This document shows positions 53,148 through 63,834 of a stretch of 64,000 bases of DNA, piece by piece. The translations under genes were made by a program, and so were the position numbers. Origin of the DNA: Arcicella aquatica. GTDB lineage: Bacteria; Bacteroidota; Bacteroidia; Cytophagales; Spirosomataceae. Positions within the stretch are counted from its first letter, which is position 1. Every line of letters begins with the position of its first letter. The notes under the pieces are model-generated. The model was not told the origin of the DNA. It saw only the letters and a program-made list of their open reading frames with translations, and did not search any database. Location of the stretch: the NCBI RefSeq assembly GCF_034928825.1, contig NZ_JAYFUL010000020.1, positions 44,002 through 108,001 of the forward strand, in the 5' to 3' direction.

Positions 53148-56100
53148 ATGGTAATCACAACATTTAAAAATTCAGCAATATTTTTATCCTGCATGTTCCT
53201 ACTGGCATGTGGTAGCACAGAAACACCTACTGAGCTAGCAGCTTTTGAAAGTAAACTTCCTGATAAAATTGATTATAATATTCATATCAAACCTATTCTA
53301 TCAGATAGGTGCTTTAAATGTCATGGACCTGATAAAAACAAAGTAGAGGCAGGTTTGCAATTAACAAATTTTGAAGGGGCTACTGAAAAGCTAAAAAGTG
53401 GAAACAGGGCCGTTGTAGAAGGCAATATTGATAAAAGCGAGTTAATTAAAAGAATCCTTTCGCATGACCCTGATATGGTGATGCCTACTCCAAAATCTAA
53501 TTTAACACTAACAGATGAAGAGAAAGCCCTATTGATAAAATGGGTAAAACAAGGGGCTGAATACAAAGAACACTGGGCTTTTACGGAAATTGAAAAACCT
53601 GAAGTTCCCACTGTAAAAGAGAATAAATGGGTTAAAAATCCTATCGATAATTTTATCCTACAAAAACTAGAAGAACAACACATCAAACCCTCTGAACAAG
53701 CTGAAAAAGCTACTTTGCTTCGTAGGGTATCTATGGATATTACGGGGCTACCTCCCACTGTTAAAGAATTAGATGCCTTTTTAAAAGATACTTCTCCGAA
53801 TGCTTATGAAAAAGTAGTAGATAGGTTATTAAAGTCGCCACATTATGGCGAAAAAATGGGTGTTGAATGGCTAGATATTGCCCGCTATGCCGACTCGCAC
53901 GGTTATCAAGACGATGGCATGAGAAATGCATTCCCTTGGCGTGACTGGGTAATTAATTCATTTAATAAAAACCTGTCTTATGACAAATTTGTCACTTGGC
54001 AATTAGCAGGTGATTTATTACCAAACCCTACACAAGAACAATTGATGGCTACGTGCTTCCTGAGGAATCACCCACAGACACAGGAAGGCGGTGTAGTTGA
54101 TGAAGAATATCGAACAGAATATGTGATTGACAGAGTAAGTACTTTTGGTAAAGCATTTTTAGGCTTAACTGTTGAATGTGCCAGATGCCATGACCATAAA
54201 TATGACCCAATAGCCCAAAAAGAATTTTATCAGTTATCTGCATTTTTTAATAACAACAACGAATCAGGCATTATTCCTTACAATGGTGAAGCTTCACCGA
54301 CTGTAATGATTCCTACTGCTGATATTCAGGCTAAAATTGATTTTATTAAGAAGAAAATAGCTCCTTTTGAGGAGGCTATTAAACCTACCTATCCAATCTA
54401 TCGTAAGAATTTTGACCAATGGGTTTTAGCTGCCCAAAAACAACCTTCAAAGTTTGCCACAAGCAATAAAGACCTTGTTGCTAATTTCTCTTTTGAACGT
54501 ATCATTCCTAAAACCAATAAACGCTTTGATAACGCCCTTCAAAAGGAAGTAATAGAAGTAAACAATATTGCTTATCAAAATACGGCGGTAGATTCTATCG
54601 GTGGATGGATTGCTGGTGATATGGATAGAAGACCCAAGTTTATCAAAGGGAAAGTGGGAAATGGCATTTTATTTAGGGGTGATTGTGGCATTGATTTCCA
54701 CAGGGCTTTGGATTTTGAAAGAGTACAGCCATTTTCTATAAGTCTCTGGATAAATCCTCTGAAAAAAGGTGAGCATGGGCCTATTTATAATTCTTCTAAT
54801 GGCGAGTTTGAAGGACAAAGAGGATACAAGTGTTGGCTATTGTCAGATGGTTCTTTGCAAATAAGCTTTAGCTATGTTTGGCCAGCCAATTGTATCGACA
54901 TCATTACGACTGATAAAGTGCTTTATAAACAATGGCAAAATATTACGCTTACGTATGACGGAAGCAGTAAAGCATCAGGGGTGAAAATTTATCAAAATGG
55001 TCAAGAAATGAAGACGACTGTATTGGTCGATAATTTAAAAAAGTCAATGAAATTTGGCGAACATCATACCAATTGGTCGAGTTTACCTTTTATGATGGGG
55101 AAAGAATTTCATGAAACAATGCAAAATTTTGCGGTAGATGAATTAAAAATTTATACGCGTCAATTATCTCCTATAGAAGTACTAGGTCTTGCCAAAAACA
55201 AAGAACAGGTTTCTGACATTTTGAAAACGCCTCGTAATGAATGGACGACGACACAAGAGCAACAGCTCTTTGATTATTACAGACTGAATTTTGACCCTTA
55301 TTTCTCTGCCTATTCCAGAAACCTCCTCCAACTGAGAGAAAAAGAAAATATTTTGGCTACCGACATCAAGGAAGTAATGATAATGAGCGAACGAAAGATT
55401 CCTCGGAAAACCTTTATACTCAACCGAGGCTCTTACGATGCCCCTTCTACAGAAGTAACTCATGGCGTTATTAATAAATTGCTACCTTTTGACGATGATT
55501 TGCCCAAAAATAGATTAGGGTTAGCCCAATGGCTTTTAGATGAACGCCATCCGCTTTTTGCTAGGGTTGCGGTGAATCGTTTTTGGCAAAACTACTTTGG
55601 CTTTGGTCTTTGCAAAACTTCTGATGATTTTGGAAACCAAGGCGAAATGCCATCACACCCTGCTTTGTTAGATTGGCTGGCTACTACTTTCCGAGAGTCG
55701 GGCTGGAATATCAAAGCCATGCAAAAATTGATTGTAATGTCTGCTACTTATCAACAGTCTTCAAAAAAGCGTAAAGATTTAATGGAAATAGATTCCGAAA
55801 ATCGGTTGCTCGCCAGAGGACCAAGTTATCGTTATGCACATGAGCAAATCAGAGATGCCGTTTTAGAAGGCAGTGGTTTGTTGGTGCATAAAATTGGTGG
55901 TCCAAGCGTATATCCTTATCAACCGAGTGGCATCTGGGAAGCATTGGCTACTAGAAATGCTACTTCATATCGTCAGCAACATGGAGATTCATTATATCGC
56001 AGGGGATTATATACTATTTGGAAACGCTCCTCTCCTCCTCCATCTTCTATTACATTTGATGCTCCAGAAAGATATTTTTGTGTGGTAAAACGACAAAAAA

Positions 56101-56453
56101 CTTCAACGCCTTTGCAATCGCTAATAATGATGAATGACCCGCAATATAATGAAGCGGCTAGAAAATTAGCAGAAAGAATGATGCGTGAAGGTGGGCAAAG
56201 CCCAGAAACTAGAATTACGTTCGCGTATAAAGCCATGATTTCGAGGTATCCTCGTCCTACAGAGATAAATGTTTTAAAGGCACTCTATCAAGAAGAATTG
56301 GCTGATTTGAATAAAAAACCTGCCAGAATAAAGGAGCTTTTAAGCGTTGGTGAATCACCCATTGACCAAACCCTTAATCAAAAAGAATTAGCGGCTAATA
56401 CTGTATTAGCCATGACGCTCATCAATTTTGATGGTACGCTCATTAAACGATAA
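53148..56453 (+). CDS. PSD1/planctomycete-type cytochrome c lipoprotein with LamG and DUF1549/DUF1553
   Basis: The 1101-residue protein has a lipoprotein signal (Cys 21 in FLLAC). A haem-binding PSC1 domain follows with C55-F-K-C58-H59 and distal Met in PDMVMPTP. DUF1549 (about 160-370; DNFILQKLEEQHIKPS...MGVEWLDIARYADSHGYQDDG) contains a second C-x2-C-H (CARCHDHKYDP). A LamG jelly roll (about 490-680) and DUF1553 (about 790-1060; LAQWLLDERHPLFARVAVNRFWQNYFGFGL) complete it. Such proteins are usually paired with a DUF1501 partner and linked to breakdown of complex substrates, but no DUF1501 gene follows here. Confidence 0.9.
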   Translation: MVITTFKNSAIFLSCMFLLACGSTETPTELAAFESKLPDKIDYNIHIKPILSDRCFKCHGPDKNKVEAGLQLTNFEGATEKLKSGNRAVVEGNIDKSELIKRILSHDPDMVMPTPKSNLTLTDEEKALLIKWVKQGAEYKEHWAFTEIEKPEVPTVKENKWVKNPIDNFILQKLEEQHIKPSEQAEKATLLRRVSMDITGLPPTVKELDAFLKDTSPNAYEKVVDRLLKSPHYGEKMGVEWLDIARYADSHGYQDDGMRNAFPWRDWVINSFNKNLSYDKFVTWQLAGDLLPNPTQEQLMATCFLRNHPQTQEGGVVDEEYRTEYVIDRVSTFGKAFLGLTVECARCHDHKYDPIAQKEFYQLSAFFNNNNESGIIPYNGEASPTVMIPTADIQAKIDFIKKKIAPFEEAIKPTYPIYRKNFDQWVLAAQKQPSKFATSNKDLVANFSFERIIPKTNKRFDNALQKEVIEVNNIAYQNTAVDSIGGWIAGDMDRRPKFIKGKVGNGILFRGDCGIDFHRALDFERVQPFSISLWINPLKKGEHGPIYNSSNGEFEGQRGYKCWLLSDGSLQISFSYVWPANCIDIITTDKVLYKQWQNITLTYDGSSKASGVKIYQNGQEMKTTVLVDNLKKSMKFGEHHTNWSSLPFMMGKEFHETMQNFAVDELKIYTRQLSPIEVLGLAKNKEQVSDILKTPRNEWTTTQEQQLFDYYRLNFDPYFSAYSRNLLQLREKENILATDIKEVMIMSERKIPRKTFILNRGSYDAPSTEVTHGVINKLLPFDDDLPKNRLGLAQWLLDERHPLFARVAVNRFWQNYFGFGLCKTSDDFGNQGEMPSHPALLDWLATTFRESGWNIKAMQKLIVMSATYQQSSKKRKDLMEIDSENRLLARGPSYRYAHEQIRDAVLEGSGLLVHKIGGPSVYPYQPSGIWEALATRNATSYRQQHGDSLYRRGLYTIWKRSSPPPSSITFDAPERYFCVVKRQKTSTPLQSLIMMNDPQYNEAARKLAERMMREGGQSPETRITFAYKAMISRYPRPTEINVLKALYQEELADLNKKPARIKELLSVGESPIDQTLNQKELAANTVLAMTLINFDGTLIKR

Positions 56454-56471
56454 TTCACAAGAACGTACCCA

Positions 56472-56506
56472 ATTGCCATTGGTTAGAATGGATAACCAAT
56501 GGCAAT
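56472..56506. terminator. Hairpin at the junction of convergent genes, overlapping the tamL stop
   Basis: ATTGCCATTGGTTA (56472-56485) and its exact complement (56493-56506) form a 14-bp stem with a 7-nt loop. The stem includes the last codons and stop of the minus-strand gene. There is no T-tract, so it is a probable bidirectional barrier only. Confidence 0.6.
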
Positions 56507-58858
56507 ATTTAATACTAAATTCTCTTTTCTCCAATCAGAGCTACCTAAATTAAAATCTTTCAAGACCCAACGCTCATTTTCTGGCAAATATGGTTTACGT
56601 ACTGGTGTTGCTAAATCGAAACGAAGTACTAAATAGTTAAAGTCTAATCGTAAACCTATCCCCGTACCTATCGCTACTTGTTTATAAAAATCTTTACCAA
56701 ATACGGCATCAGCGCCATAAATATCCGCATCATTCTGCATCCAGACATTTCCTGCATCAATAAAAATAGCTCCGTGGATGTATTGGTTAAATTTTGCTCT
56801 AAGCTCTGTGTTAAATTCTAATTTTATATCACCAGACTGCCCACCAATAGTTTGTTCTAATAGCGACCCTGTTCTTAAATAACTCCCTGGCCCGATAGTT
56901 CTTGCTGGAAAAGCACGAATACTGTTATTCCCACCTGCTACATATTGTTTTACAGTTGGTAAAAAGTATGAATTGCCGTAAGGTAAACCATAGCCTACTA
57001 AGAAACGATTGGCTATACGAAGTGACTGGTTGATACGATAACTATATCTAAAATCAGCATCAAATTTTGCATATTGTGGATAGGTTACTCCAAACAGCGT
57101 TGTTGATGAACCGTCTCCTGATGTTAGTTTAGATAATAAACTTGCTAAATTACCTGCCACTTCTACGCCCCCTGTAAATGAAAAGTTGTGGGTACTATTA
57201 GCTTTATTTTGAGGCATATACGAAAACGTATAAGCAGTACTTATAATGATTTTATTATCAAGAATCTCTTCGTACAAAATTGGATTTCTAAAATACTCCA
57301 AAGCAAAGTCTTCACTGAAATTAAAAGCTTTTACTAAATTGACCAAAATAGGGGTAAAAGCATGTTCTATCGCTGTACTTTGTTTCCATGCATAAGTAAG
57401 CGATGTTCTGAGCGACGTAAGGTCATACAATCCTCCTCTTTTTAGTTGTTCATAACCGACATTAATACTTGTTTTGGGTAAAGACTGATTTTTAGTTGGG
57501 TTGATAGTAACGAAGGGAATTGTAAACCTTGGTAAGGTCAAATTACTTTCTATCGAAAATCTAGTAGTATTCAACGCACCAAGTGTACTACTTGCTCCTC
57601 CTACTTGAAATTCAATCCCTGCATTGGCAGTAACTTTCAATAATTCCGCCCCTTTAAACGCATTTTTATTCACCCAAGATATACTTATATTAGAACCCGT
57701 ATAGTTGTTGGATTTAGTAGTTCCATTCAAATCAACCACTACAGATTTTGCCTTTATAGGCGTTAAGTAATAAAACACGTCTAAAAGTGCTGAGTCAGAC
57801 CGGGGGACTAATTCAAATGTGTTTTTTACAAATTTAAAGTTTCCATTCAAGTTAATTAATCTCGATAATGATACGTCTTGAACATTACTACTATATTTTA
57901 CTCCACGACGAAAACCAATCGCATCAGCAAATATTTTTGGTTTGAATGATGCTGTTCTATCAAATACTTTTATACCATCAAAGTTTGTTTCTTGGTTTTT
58001 TAAGGTATCAGCTGTCGTAGATTCACCATAATCTGATAATACGTGTACTTCTCTAATCGAATAAAGTTTTCTGGCTACTTGTGAGGTAGAAGGCTTTATC
58101 TCAAAAGTTAGATTTACTTTATGAGTGGCAAACGAAGAGTCTGCTTTGATAATGATAAAGTCTGGTCTGAAATAATAAAATCCTCGTCTTTTCAATACTC
58201 TATCAATGCGTTCGCGTTCAGCCGTTATCACATCAAACTGGTAAGGCATTCCTGTTTTAATCATTGATCTTGCTTTGGTAGCGACAAAAGCCTTGCTGAA
58301 AACACTGCTATCTTTTACTGAAAAAACAACAGTATCAACGATGTATCTTTCATGTAAACTAACAGTATATTCGGCTGTAGCTTTTCTGTCTTTTTCAGTT
58401 AATGCCCCAAATGCTGACGACCTAAAGTACCCTTGATTATTTAATAATAATCCTATTTGTTTAGCATTAGCCCCTATTACACTTTTGCTTGCCAACACTG
58501 GAGGTTCGCCAAATTTTTTCCTAAAGAAACTCTTAAATCCTTTTTCACTTTTGGGTTCACCAAATAAATAGTAAAGCCAAACCTTGTATGGGAAACCCAA
58601 AATTGTGGCATTTGGCTTAGGCTTAACAAATGCTTCAAGCTGTGTTTGAACCGTTTTAGCTTCTTTCTTATTAATAACAGAATCCTTCTGAATCTTAATT
58701 TTTGCTCCCACATACAGGCTTTCGCCAGCAGGTATTTTTCTAGTAACCGAACAGCTTGAAAGGAATAATATTAAGCATATAATTGTGAAAAACAACATCC
58801 CTGTAAAGGATGATATTTTCCAAGGCTTTGAGGAATATATAAATGTTTTGTTGTTCAT
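56483..58858 (-). CDS. tamL: TamL: lipoprotein TamA/BamA-family outer-membrane barrel
   Basis: The 791-residue protein has a lipobox (LSSC, Cys 36) after an N-terminal hydrophobic stretch, unlike TamA of Proteobacteria. POTRA-like segments occupy about 45-330 (AGESLYVGAKIKIQKD, ERIDRVLKRRGFYYFRPDF). A 16-strand Omp85 barrel forms the C-terminal half, with loop-6-type motif region FLPTVKQYVAGGNNSIRAFPARTIGPG, and the chain closes in IAIGYPF. Together with the tamB gene upstream it should form the TAM that helps insert envelope proteins or move lipids. It starts 23 bp after tamB, one operon. Confidence 0.9.
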   Translation of the reverse strand: MNNKTFIYSSKPWKISSFTGMLFFTIICLILFLSSCSVTRKIPAGESLYVGAKIKIQKDSVINKKEAKTVQTQLEAFVKPKPNATILGFPYKVWLYYLFGEPKSEKGFKSFFRKKFGEPPVLASKSVIGANAKQIGLLLNNQGYFRSSAFGALTEKDRKATAEYTVSLHERYIVDTVVFSVKDSSVFSKAFVATKARSMIKTGMPYQFDVITAERERIDRVLKRRGFYYFRPDFIIIKADSSFATHKVNLTFEIKPSTSQVARKLYSIREVHVLSDYGESTTADTLKNQETNFDGIKVFDRTASFKPKIFADAIGFRRGVKYSSNVQDVSLSRLINLNGNFKFVKNTFELVPRSDSALLDVFYYLTPIKAKSVVVDLNGTTKSNNYTGSNISISWVNKNAFKGAELLKVTANAGIEFQVGGASSTLGALNTTRFSIESNLTLPRFTIPFVTINPTKNQSLPKTSINVGYEQLKRGGLYDLTSLRTSLTYAWKQSTAIEHAFTPILVNLVKAFNFSEDFALEYFRNPILYEEILDNKIIISTAYTFSYMPQNKANSTHNFSFTGGVEVAGNLASLLSKLTSGDGSSTTLFGVTYPQYAKFDADFRYSYRINQSLRIANRFLVGYGLPYGNSYFLPTVKQYVAGGNNSIRAFPARTIGPGSYLRTGSLLEQTIGGQSGDIKLEFNTELRAKFNQYIHGAIFIDAGNVWMQNDADIYGADAVFGKDFYKQVAIGTGIGLRLDFNYLVLRFDLATPVRKPYLPENERWVLKDFNLGSSDWRKENLVLNIAIGYPF

Positions 58859-58881
58859 GTTGATTTCCTTATAGAGATAAG

Positions 58882-61800
58882 CTATTTACTTTTGGACTTA
58901 TTAAAAATTTCATTAAAAGTGCCATATTCTATCGTTATTGTAAAACCAATACCTGTTTCAACTACAAAGCCATCTAAAACAGACTGAAATTGATTTTTAC
59001 GAAAAGCCTTAAAGAGGTAACGTCCATCGTTTGTCAATTTATAGTTGACTAGAAGGTTATCAAATACTTCCGAAGACCCCCTACTGATATTAGTTTGATT
59101 TTCTAATTCAAAATTTCGCCCAACTTTAATCTGAATCTTATCGTTGAAAAATGCTTTAGAAAGTCCAAGACTTAAATCTGTTCTAGCACTTGACTTTCCG
59201 CCATAAAAATCTTGGGTTGACGATAAATTTACGTCTAAATCAACCCCTTTGATAAGGTCAGAAGCTAGCTGATCTAGTTGGTCTGACAGTAGCTTACTTA
59301 CACTTTGGCGTGCTAAAGCTTCTGTACCACTACCACCACCACTACTTGAGAAAAAGTCGGATGATTTTTCAGAGAAAAATCTATTCAGAATCAATAAAGC
59401 AAATACTTGCTTGTTTACTTCATTGGCATCCAATTTATTCAAGCGAGCTTGAATATCGCTGATAACAGTAGAACTCACTAATTTCTGTGTTTCAGAAGGA
59501 CGAATCTTGAAAGTAATATCAGGCTTCGTCAAACGTCCAGCCATCGTTAGTAATACATCAAATTGAACTTTTTGTCTGAAACGGGCAACATCTTCAGTCT
59601 CATTCGACATCAAGTCGAGCGGTGCTGTTTCAGTGGTATATATCGCAGTAATGTTTACATCCGCATTCATAGGGTCGCCAGACCAAATAATGCTACTACC
59701 TTTTTGGATGGTAAACTGACGTTTAAGTACCTCGAATGTCAACCCATAGCTTCCCTCAGTAAGGTCGTAAGAACCTAAAATAAAGGGTTGTCCATCTGGC
59801 CCTATACCAACATTCAACCGTGCATTACCTTTAACTTTTAAATTATCTCCATTCAGCTCATCTACTACAATCGTGAATTCAGATTTATCATCGGCTTCTA
59901 TATTGAGTGACATCTCAGAGAAAAAATCATTTACTACTGACAATTGTGCAGTATCTTCTTTAGCGAGTGCTTCGTTATTATGGTCTACAAAAATAACCAC
60001 ACCTTCGCTTTCACTTTGCTCATCTAAACTGGTTGGTACTATCACAGAAATATTACTTTTTTCTCTGACTTTAATATCTCCTTCAATTTTAGCTGCCGAC
60101 GAGATTCCTTGTATTGCCAAATGGGCATCTACAAAGCCTGTTCCATAGAAAAAGTCATTATCTTTTCTATTAGAGTTTAATACCATAAAGTTTTTGGTAT
60201 CAACCGTCAAATCGTATTTTACATTAGGAATATCCGCTAACGATACTGTACCATCAATTTTCAAAGGCTGATTCAAGGTATCGCTCATCGTAAACTGCTT
60301 AAGGCGAATAGTAGTCCCTTCAAAAAATAATTGCTGTTTATCTACCAAAAACCTACTGCCAAGTTGCGAAACATTAAAACCGACATTATTAAAGCCTAAG
60401 TCACCTACTATCTGTGGATTAGTCGTCGAGCCTTTTATCGTAGCTTGCCCTTGCAACCATCCCTTTGCTTGTTTTAACTGACCAAAACTAAAGGCCTGTA
60501 CTGTTTCAGCACCTAGCTTTCTGATTTCTAACCTCAAATCAAAAGGATTTTCATTGTTGAGGAAGTAATTTCCTGTTATTTGTAAGTCGTTATTGGCATT
60601 AACTAAGGTAGCTTTTGCCGTTATTTTTTCAGCCGTTTCATTGAATACATTGATGTCTAAATTACCGATAGAAGTCTTCTGGAAAAAGAAATCCGTCACT
60701 TTTACATCACCCGTAAATGATGGAGAAACCATATAATTGCTCAAGAGGATTTTTCCATCAATTTTCCCACTTGCCATAGTAGAATCGGGTACAAAAAGTG
60801 TGACAAAATTCTCAATCCTAAAGTTTTCAGCCGTCACATTGATTGGTCCATTCGGTTCGCTAGTGGTACTAGTCACTAGTAAGCGTTGTTTCTCTTGTTC
60901 TATTTGAAAATTATTAATCAATAATCCCGCTTTGCCATACTGTATAAAACCAGTAGAATCAACAGCCCAATCTTTGTAATTTAATTTTAAACCACCTTTT
61001 ACTAAGCGAATTTTGTATTGATTATCGGCATTTTGAACCAATCCAGCCACTTCATTTCTATTCTGGTCGATAGAATCTTTGAAAATAGCTTTAAACGTTG
61101 CTGTATTGTTAGCGACAGTTCCATTCAAAAAAGTTTTTCTGAGCCTAAAAGCACTCATTTCTACCCCAGATAATCCAGCTTGATAGGTCAACGTTTGTAC
61201 GTTAGCATATACGTTTGCTCTAAAATTTGACACTTTAATGGTATCATATTCCAGATTAGGTGAAACTAAGCTTATCTTCATTACCGTATCAGCCTTGTTA
61301 TTAAGCATTGCCGATAAGCGAACAGTATCTAGTCTAGTCAAACCAGGTACAAATGCCTTGAAAAGAGGATGTTTTACCACTTTTGCCTCAATAGATACGT
61401 TATAAGGCTCAGTAATAGGCTTATAAGCAATATCAGGAATCGTGAAATAGCGATTGATATTCGTAAGGAAAATATCAGATAACTGTAAATAATTGAAATC
61501 TCCTTTTACGGTAGCCTTTAAAAAAGGTGCTTGAATATCAAATCTTTTTCCTGTTGGGGTATTCTGGGCGGTTAGAATCGTATTTTCTATTTTGATTGGC
61601 TTACCATCTTGGAAAAGCGTCGCTTCATTAATTGTAATTTTTCCACTTGGATTATTCGGGTCAGTCGATGGCATATCAACATCTATATTCCCATGAATAC
61701 CGATATTATCAGCATAAAAACCAAGCGGTTTTAAGTTCAATTCTGAAATCGCTATGTTTCCTTGAATACCCGGAAATTCTTTCGATAAATCAACCTTTGA

Positions 61801-63834
61801 ATCTATTCTTAGCGTAATATTTGGGTCTGTTATGTGGGCTTTTAACTGAGCAATTTGCTGTGCGATAGTACTCTCGAAAACTAAGTTTTTATAATTATAT
61901 CCTTTTATTTCAGCCTCTTGAATACTACCTTCAATAGCCGTATTCATTGTTTTTAGGTCTAACCCCCTGCCTTTTACTTTCGCATTCAACGTTAGTTTAC
62001 CTACGTTTTCTGTTTGTTTGATAAACTTACCTACTTCAAAAGCAGTCAAGCTCATCGTACCTTCGTATTGCTGATTTTTATCGGCTGTAATATTAACTAA
62101 TTTACCATTAAAGGCAGCCGCTCCCATATCTGTTATTACTTTGGCATTAATTGCCAGATTCTGGATTTTGCCATTAATAGTCCCTATCAAATTTACCTTA
62201 TTAGGCAATTCAATGCTATTAGGAATGGTATTAGCAGGTGCTAATTTTAGTATATCACTCTTAGTAAGCGAAACCTCTTTGATATTTAATTTTAAAGCAA
62301 CTTTGTTTACATCTGGTAAACCAGTGATAGTTCCCTGCACGTTGGCTCTGCCCTGACCAAAGCCTGTCAATGAAAACTTACTAATGTTTAAATTATTGAC
62401 ATATCCTGTAGCCAATCCATCCACTTTCACTAAAGCTTTTTCATTACCTTTAAAAGGAGGCATTTTGGCAAATTCAGGCATTAATAATAGAATATCTTGA
62501 AAAGCAACTTGGCTATTTTTAAGGCTCAATTTAATTTTTGAAGCCCCTATATTTTTACTTAGCTGGTCAAAAGAAGCATAACTCAGCGATAGCTCGTCTC
62601 TGATAATGGTATTAGGCGTTTTGATATAGAGTTTTTTCAAAAATGCCTGACGATTAGTATAAGCAAAATCTGTCTGGAATCGTTGGAGTTCAAAGCCAGA
62701 TTTTTCTTTGAATGAACTTGAATATAACCACCCAGAAATATTATCAGGTGAGAAATAGAAACGCTCTGCGTTCATTTTCAAGTTATTGATTTTTAAATTA
62801 TTGGGGTCAAGTCCTTTCTTTAAAGCTACTTGATTTTGGTCTTGATATTCAATATTATTGTTATCGAAGATAATTTTATCTACCAATACTTTCCAATTAC
62901 TAGGTGCTGTAGAGTCAGCCTTTACAGGAGTTTTGGCTTTTTTAGCTTTTTTCAGGAAACTCACTTTAGCATCTGTATTATATAGATTTACAGATTTTAA
63001 ATGAACTTGCTCGCCTGCTAAATATACTTTATCCCCCTTCACATTCAAGGCACCCAATTTTACAGTATTGACTAAGCCTGCACTTTCTTCAACGATATTC
63101 CATTGAAAGTTTCTGGCATCAAATTCCCCAAAAGCTAAATCGAGGGTATCAGAAGCTGAAGTCGGTTCTGGTGGTGACTTTTTAGGTAAAGCCTGATATA
63201 ATCGTAGCGATAAGTTTCCACCATTTAAGGCTAATTTATCTAAATGATATTGAGAATTAGTAGGATTTATGTCTTTGAAGGATGTCTCAACATTATCTAA
63301 TCTAACCTTAGCATCTACTCCTGTAACATCATCCAAATAGGATACTCTTACTTTATTCAGCAAAATATTGGTTAAGTAATAATCGAAAGGGGTACTTTTA
63401 GTGGCTGTAGTATCTACAGTAACACTATTGTCTGTGCTTGCAAATGCTTTTAAAATATAGTTGAAATTGAAGGCTGTATCAGGAAGGGTACGTTTTATGT
63501 TGATGTTAATATTTTCTAATTCAAGTTTATTAATACTTACTTTATTGCTTAATAAGGCAAGCATATCAATATCTACATGTATTTTATTGCCATAAATTAA
63601 AGTATCATTTTTATCATCAGGCAGGTAAACTCCCTCAAGGGCAATCCAGTCGGGAAGACTGTAGCTAATTCTTTTGATAGTAAATGGTTTTTTGAGTTTT
63701 TTTTGTAGGTAATAAACTACTTTTTCAGTTAAAAATAGTTCACCGGCAGGTGTTCTGAAATATAAGAATAGACTTATCAGAACAAGTACTAAACTTAGTA
63801 AAATAATGCCCGCTATTTTTAAAAATTGTTTCAT
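58882..63834 (-). CDS. tamB: Translocation and assembly module protein TamB
   Basis: The 1650-residue AsmA/TamB-type protein has an N-terminal membrane anchor (about 5-27, FLKIAGIILLSLVLVLISLFLYF). An AsmA-like start (FLTEKVVYYLQKKLKKPFTIKRISYSLPDWIALEGVYLPD) and a very long array of beta strands forming a hydrophobic-grooved bridge follow. The C-terminal DUF490 region (about 1330-1640) has GSYDLTEGSYGLTFEVLKRQFTIQKGSSIIWSGDPMNADVNITA and the closing KIQIKVGRNFELENQ. It spans the periplasm and works with the outer-membrane TamL encoded next. The region 63835-64000 holds its upstream sequence; no clear promoter was identified there. Confidence 0.93.
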   Translation of the reverse strand: MKQFLKIAGIILLSLVLVLISLFLYFRTPAGELFLTEKVVYYLQKKLKKPFTIKRISYSLPDWIALEGVYLPDDKNDTLIYGNKIHVDIDMLALLSNKVSINKLELENININIKRTLPDTAFNFNYILKAFASTDNSVTVDTTATKSTPFDYYLTNILLNKVRVSYLDDVTGVDAKVRLDNVETSFKDINPTNSQYHLDKLALNGGNLSLRLYQALPKKSPPEPTSASDTLDLAFGEFDARNFQWNIVEESAGLVNTVKLGALNVKGDKVYLAGEQVHLKSVNLYNTDAKVSFLKKAKKAKTPVKADSTAPSNWKVLVDKIIFDNNNIEYQDQNQVALKKGLDPNNLKINNLKMNAERFYFSPDNISGWLYSSSFKEKSGFELQRFQTDFAYTNRQAFLKKLYIKTPNTIIRDELSLSYASFDQLSKNIGASKIKLSLKNSQVAFQDILLLMPEFAKMPPFKGNEKALVKVDGLATGYVNNLNISKFSLTGFGQGRANVQGTITGLPDVNKVALKLNIKEVSLTKSDILKLAPANTIPNSIELPNKVNLIGTINGKIQNLAINAKVITDMGAAAFNGKLVNITADKNQQYEGTMSLTAFEVGKFIKQTENVGKLTLNAKVKGRGLDLKTMNTAIEGSIQEAEIKGYNYKNLVFESTIAQQIAQLKAHITDPNITLRIDSKVDLSKEFPGIQGNIAISELNLKPLGFYADNIGIHGNIDVDMPSTDPNNPSGKITINEATLFQDGKPIKIENTILTAQNTPTGKRFDIQAPFLKATVKGDFNYLQLSDIFLTNINRYFTIPDIAYKPITEPYNVSIEAKVVKHPLFKAFVPGLTRLDTVRLSAMLNNKADTVMKISLVSPNLEYDTIKVSNFRANVYANVQTLTYQAGLSGVEMSAFRLRKTFLNGTVANNTATFKAIFKDSIDQNRNEVAGLVQNADNQYKIRLVKGGLKLNYKDWAVDSTGFIQYGKAGLLINNFQIEQEKQRLLVTSTTSEPNGPINVTAENFRIENFVTLFVPDSTMASGKIDGKILLSNYMVSPSFTGDVKVTDFFFQKTSIGNLDINVFNETAEKITAKATLVNANNDLQITGNYFLNNENPFDLRLEIRKLGAETVQAFSFGQLKQAKGWLQGQATIKGSTTNPQIVGDLGFNNVGFNVSQLGSRFLVDKQQLFFEGTTIRLKQFTMSDTLNQPLKIDGTVSLADIPNVKYDLTVDTKNFMVLNSNRKDNDFFYGTGFVDAHLAIQGISSAAKIEGDIKVREKSNISVIVPTSLDEQSESEGVVIFVDHNNEALAKEDTAQLSVVNDFFSEMSLNIEADDKSEFTIVVDELNGDNLKVKGNARLNVGIGPDGQPFILGSYDLTEGSYGLTFEVLKRQFTIQKGSSIIWSGDPMNADVNITAIYTTETAPLDLMSNETEDVARFRQKVQFDVLLTMAGRLTKPDITFKIRPSETQKLVSSTVISDIQARLNKLDANEVNKQVFALLILNRFFSEKSSDFFSSSGGGSGTEALARQSVSKLLSDQLDQLASDLIKGVDLDVNLSSTQDFYGGKSSARTDLSLGLSKAFFNDKIQIKVGRNFELENQTNISRGSSEVFDNLLVNYKLTNDGRYLFKAFRKNQFQSVLDGFVVETGIGFTITIEYGTFNEIFNKSKSK

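Noticed and set aside
59873..60148. 91-codon frame antisense to tamB
   Set aside because: Shadow of the TamB coding strand.
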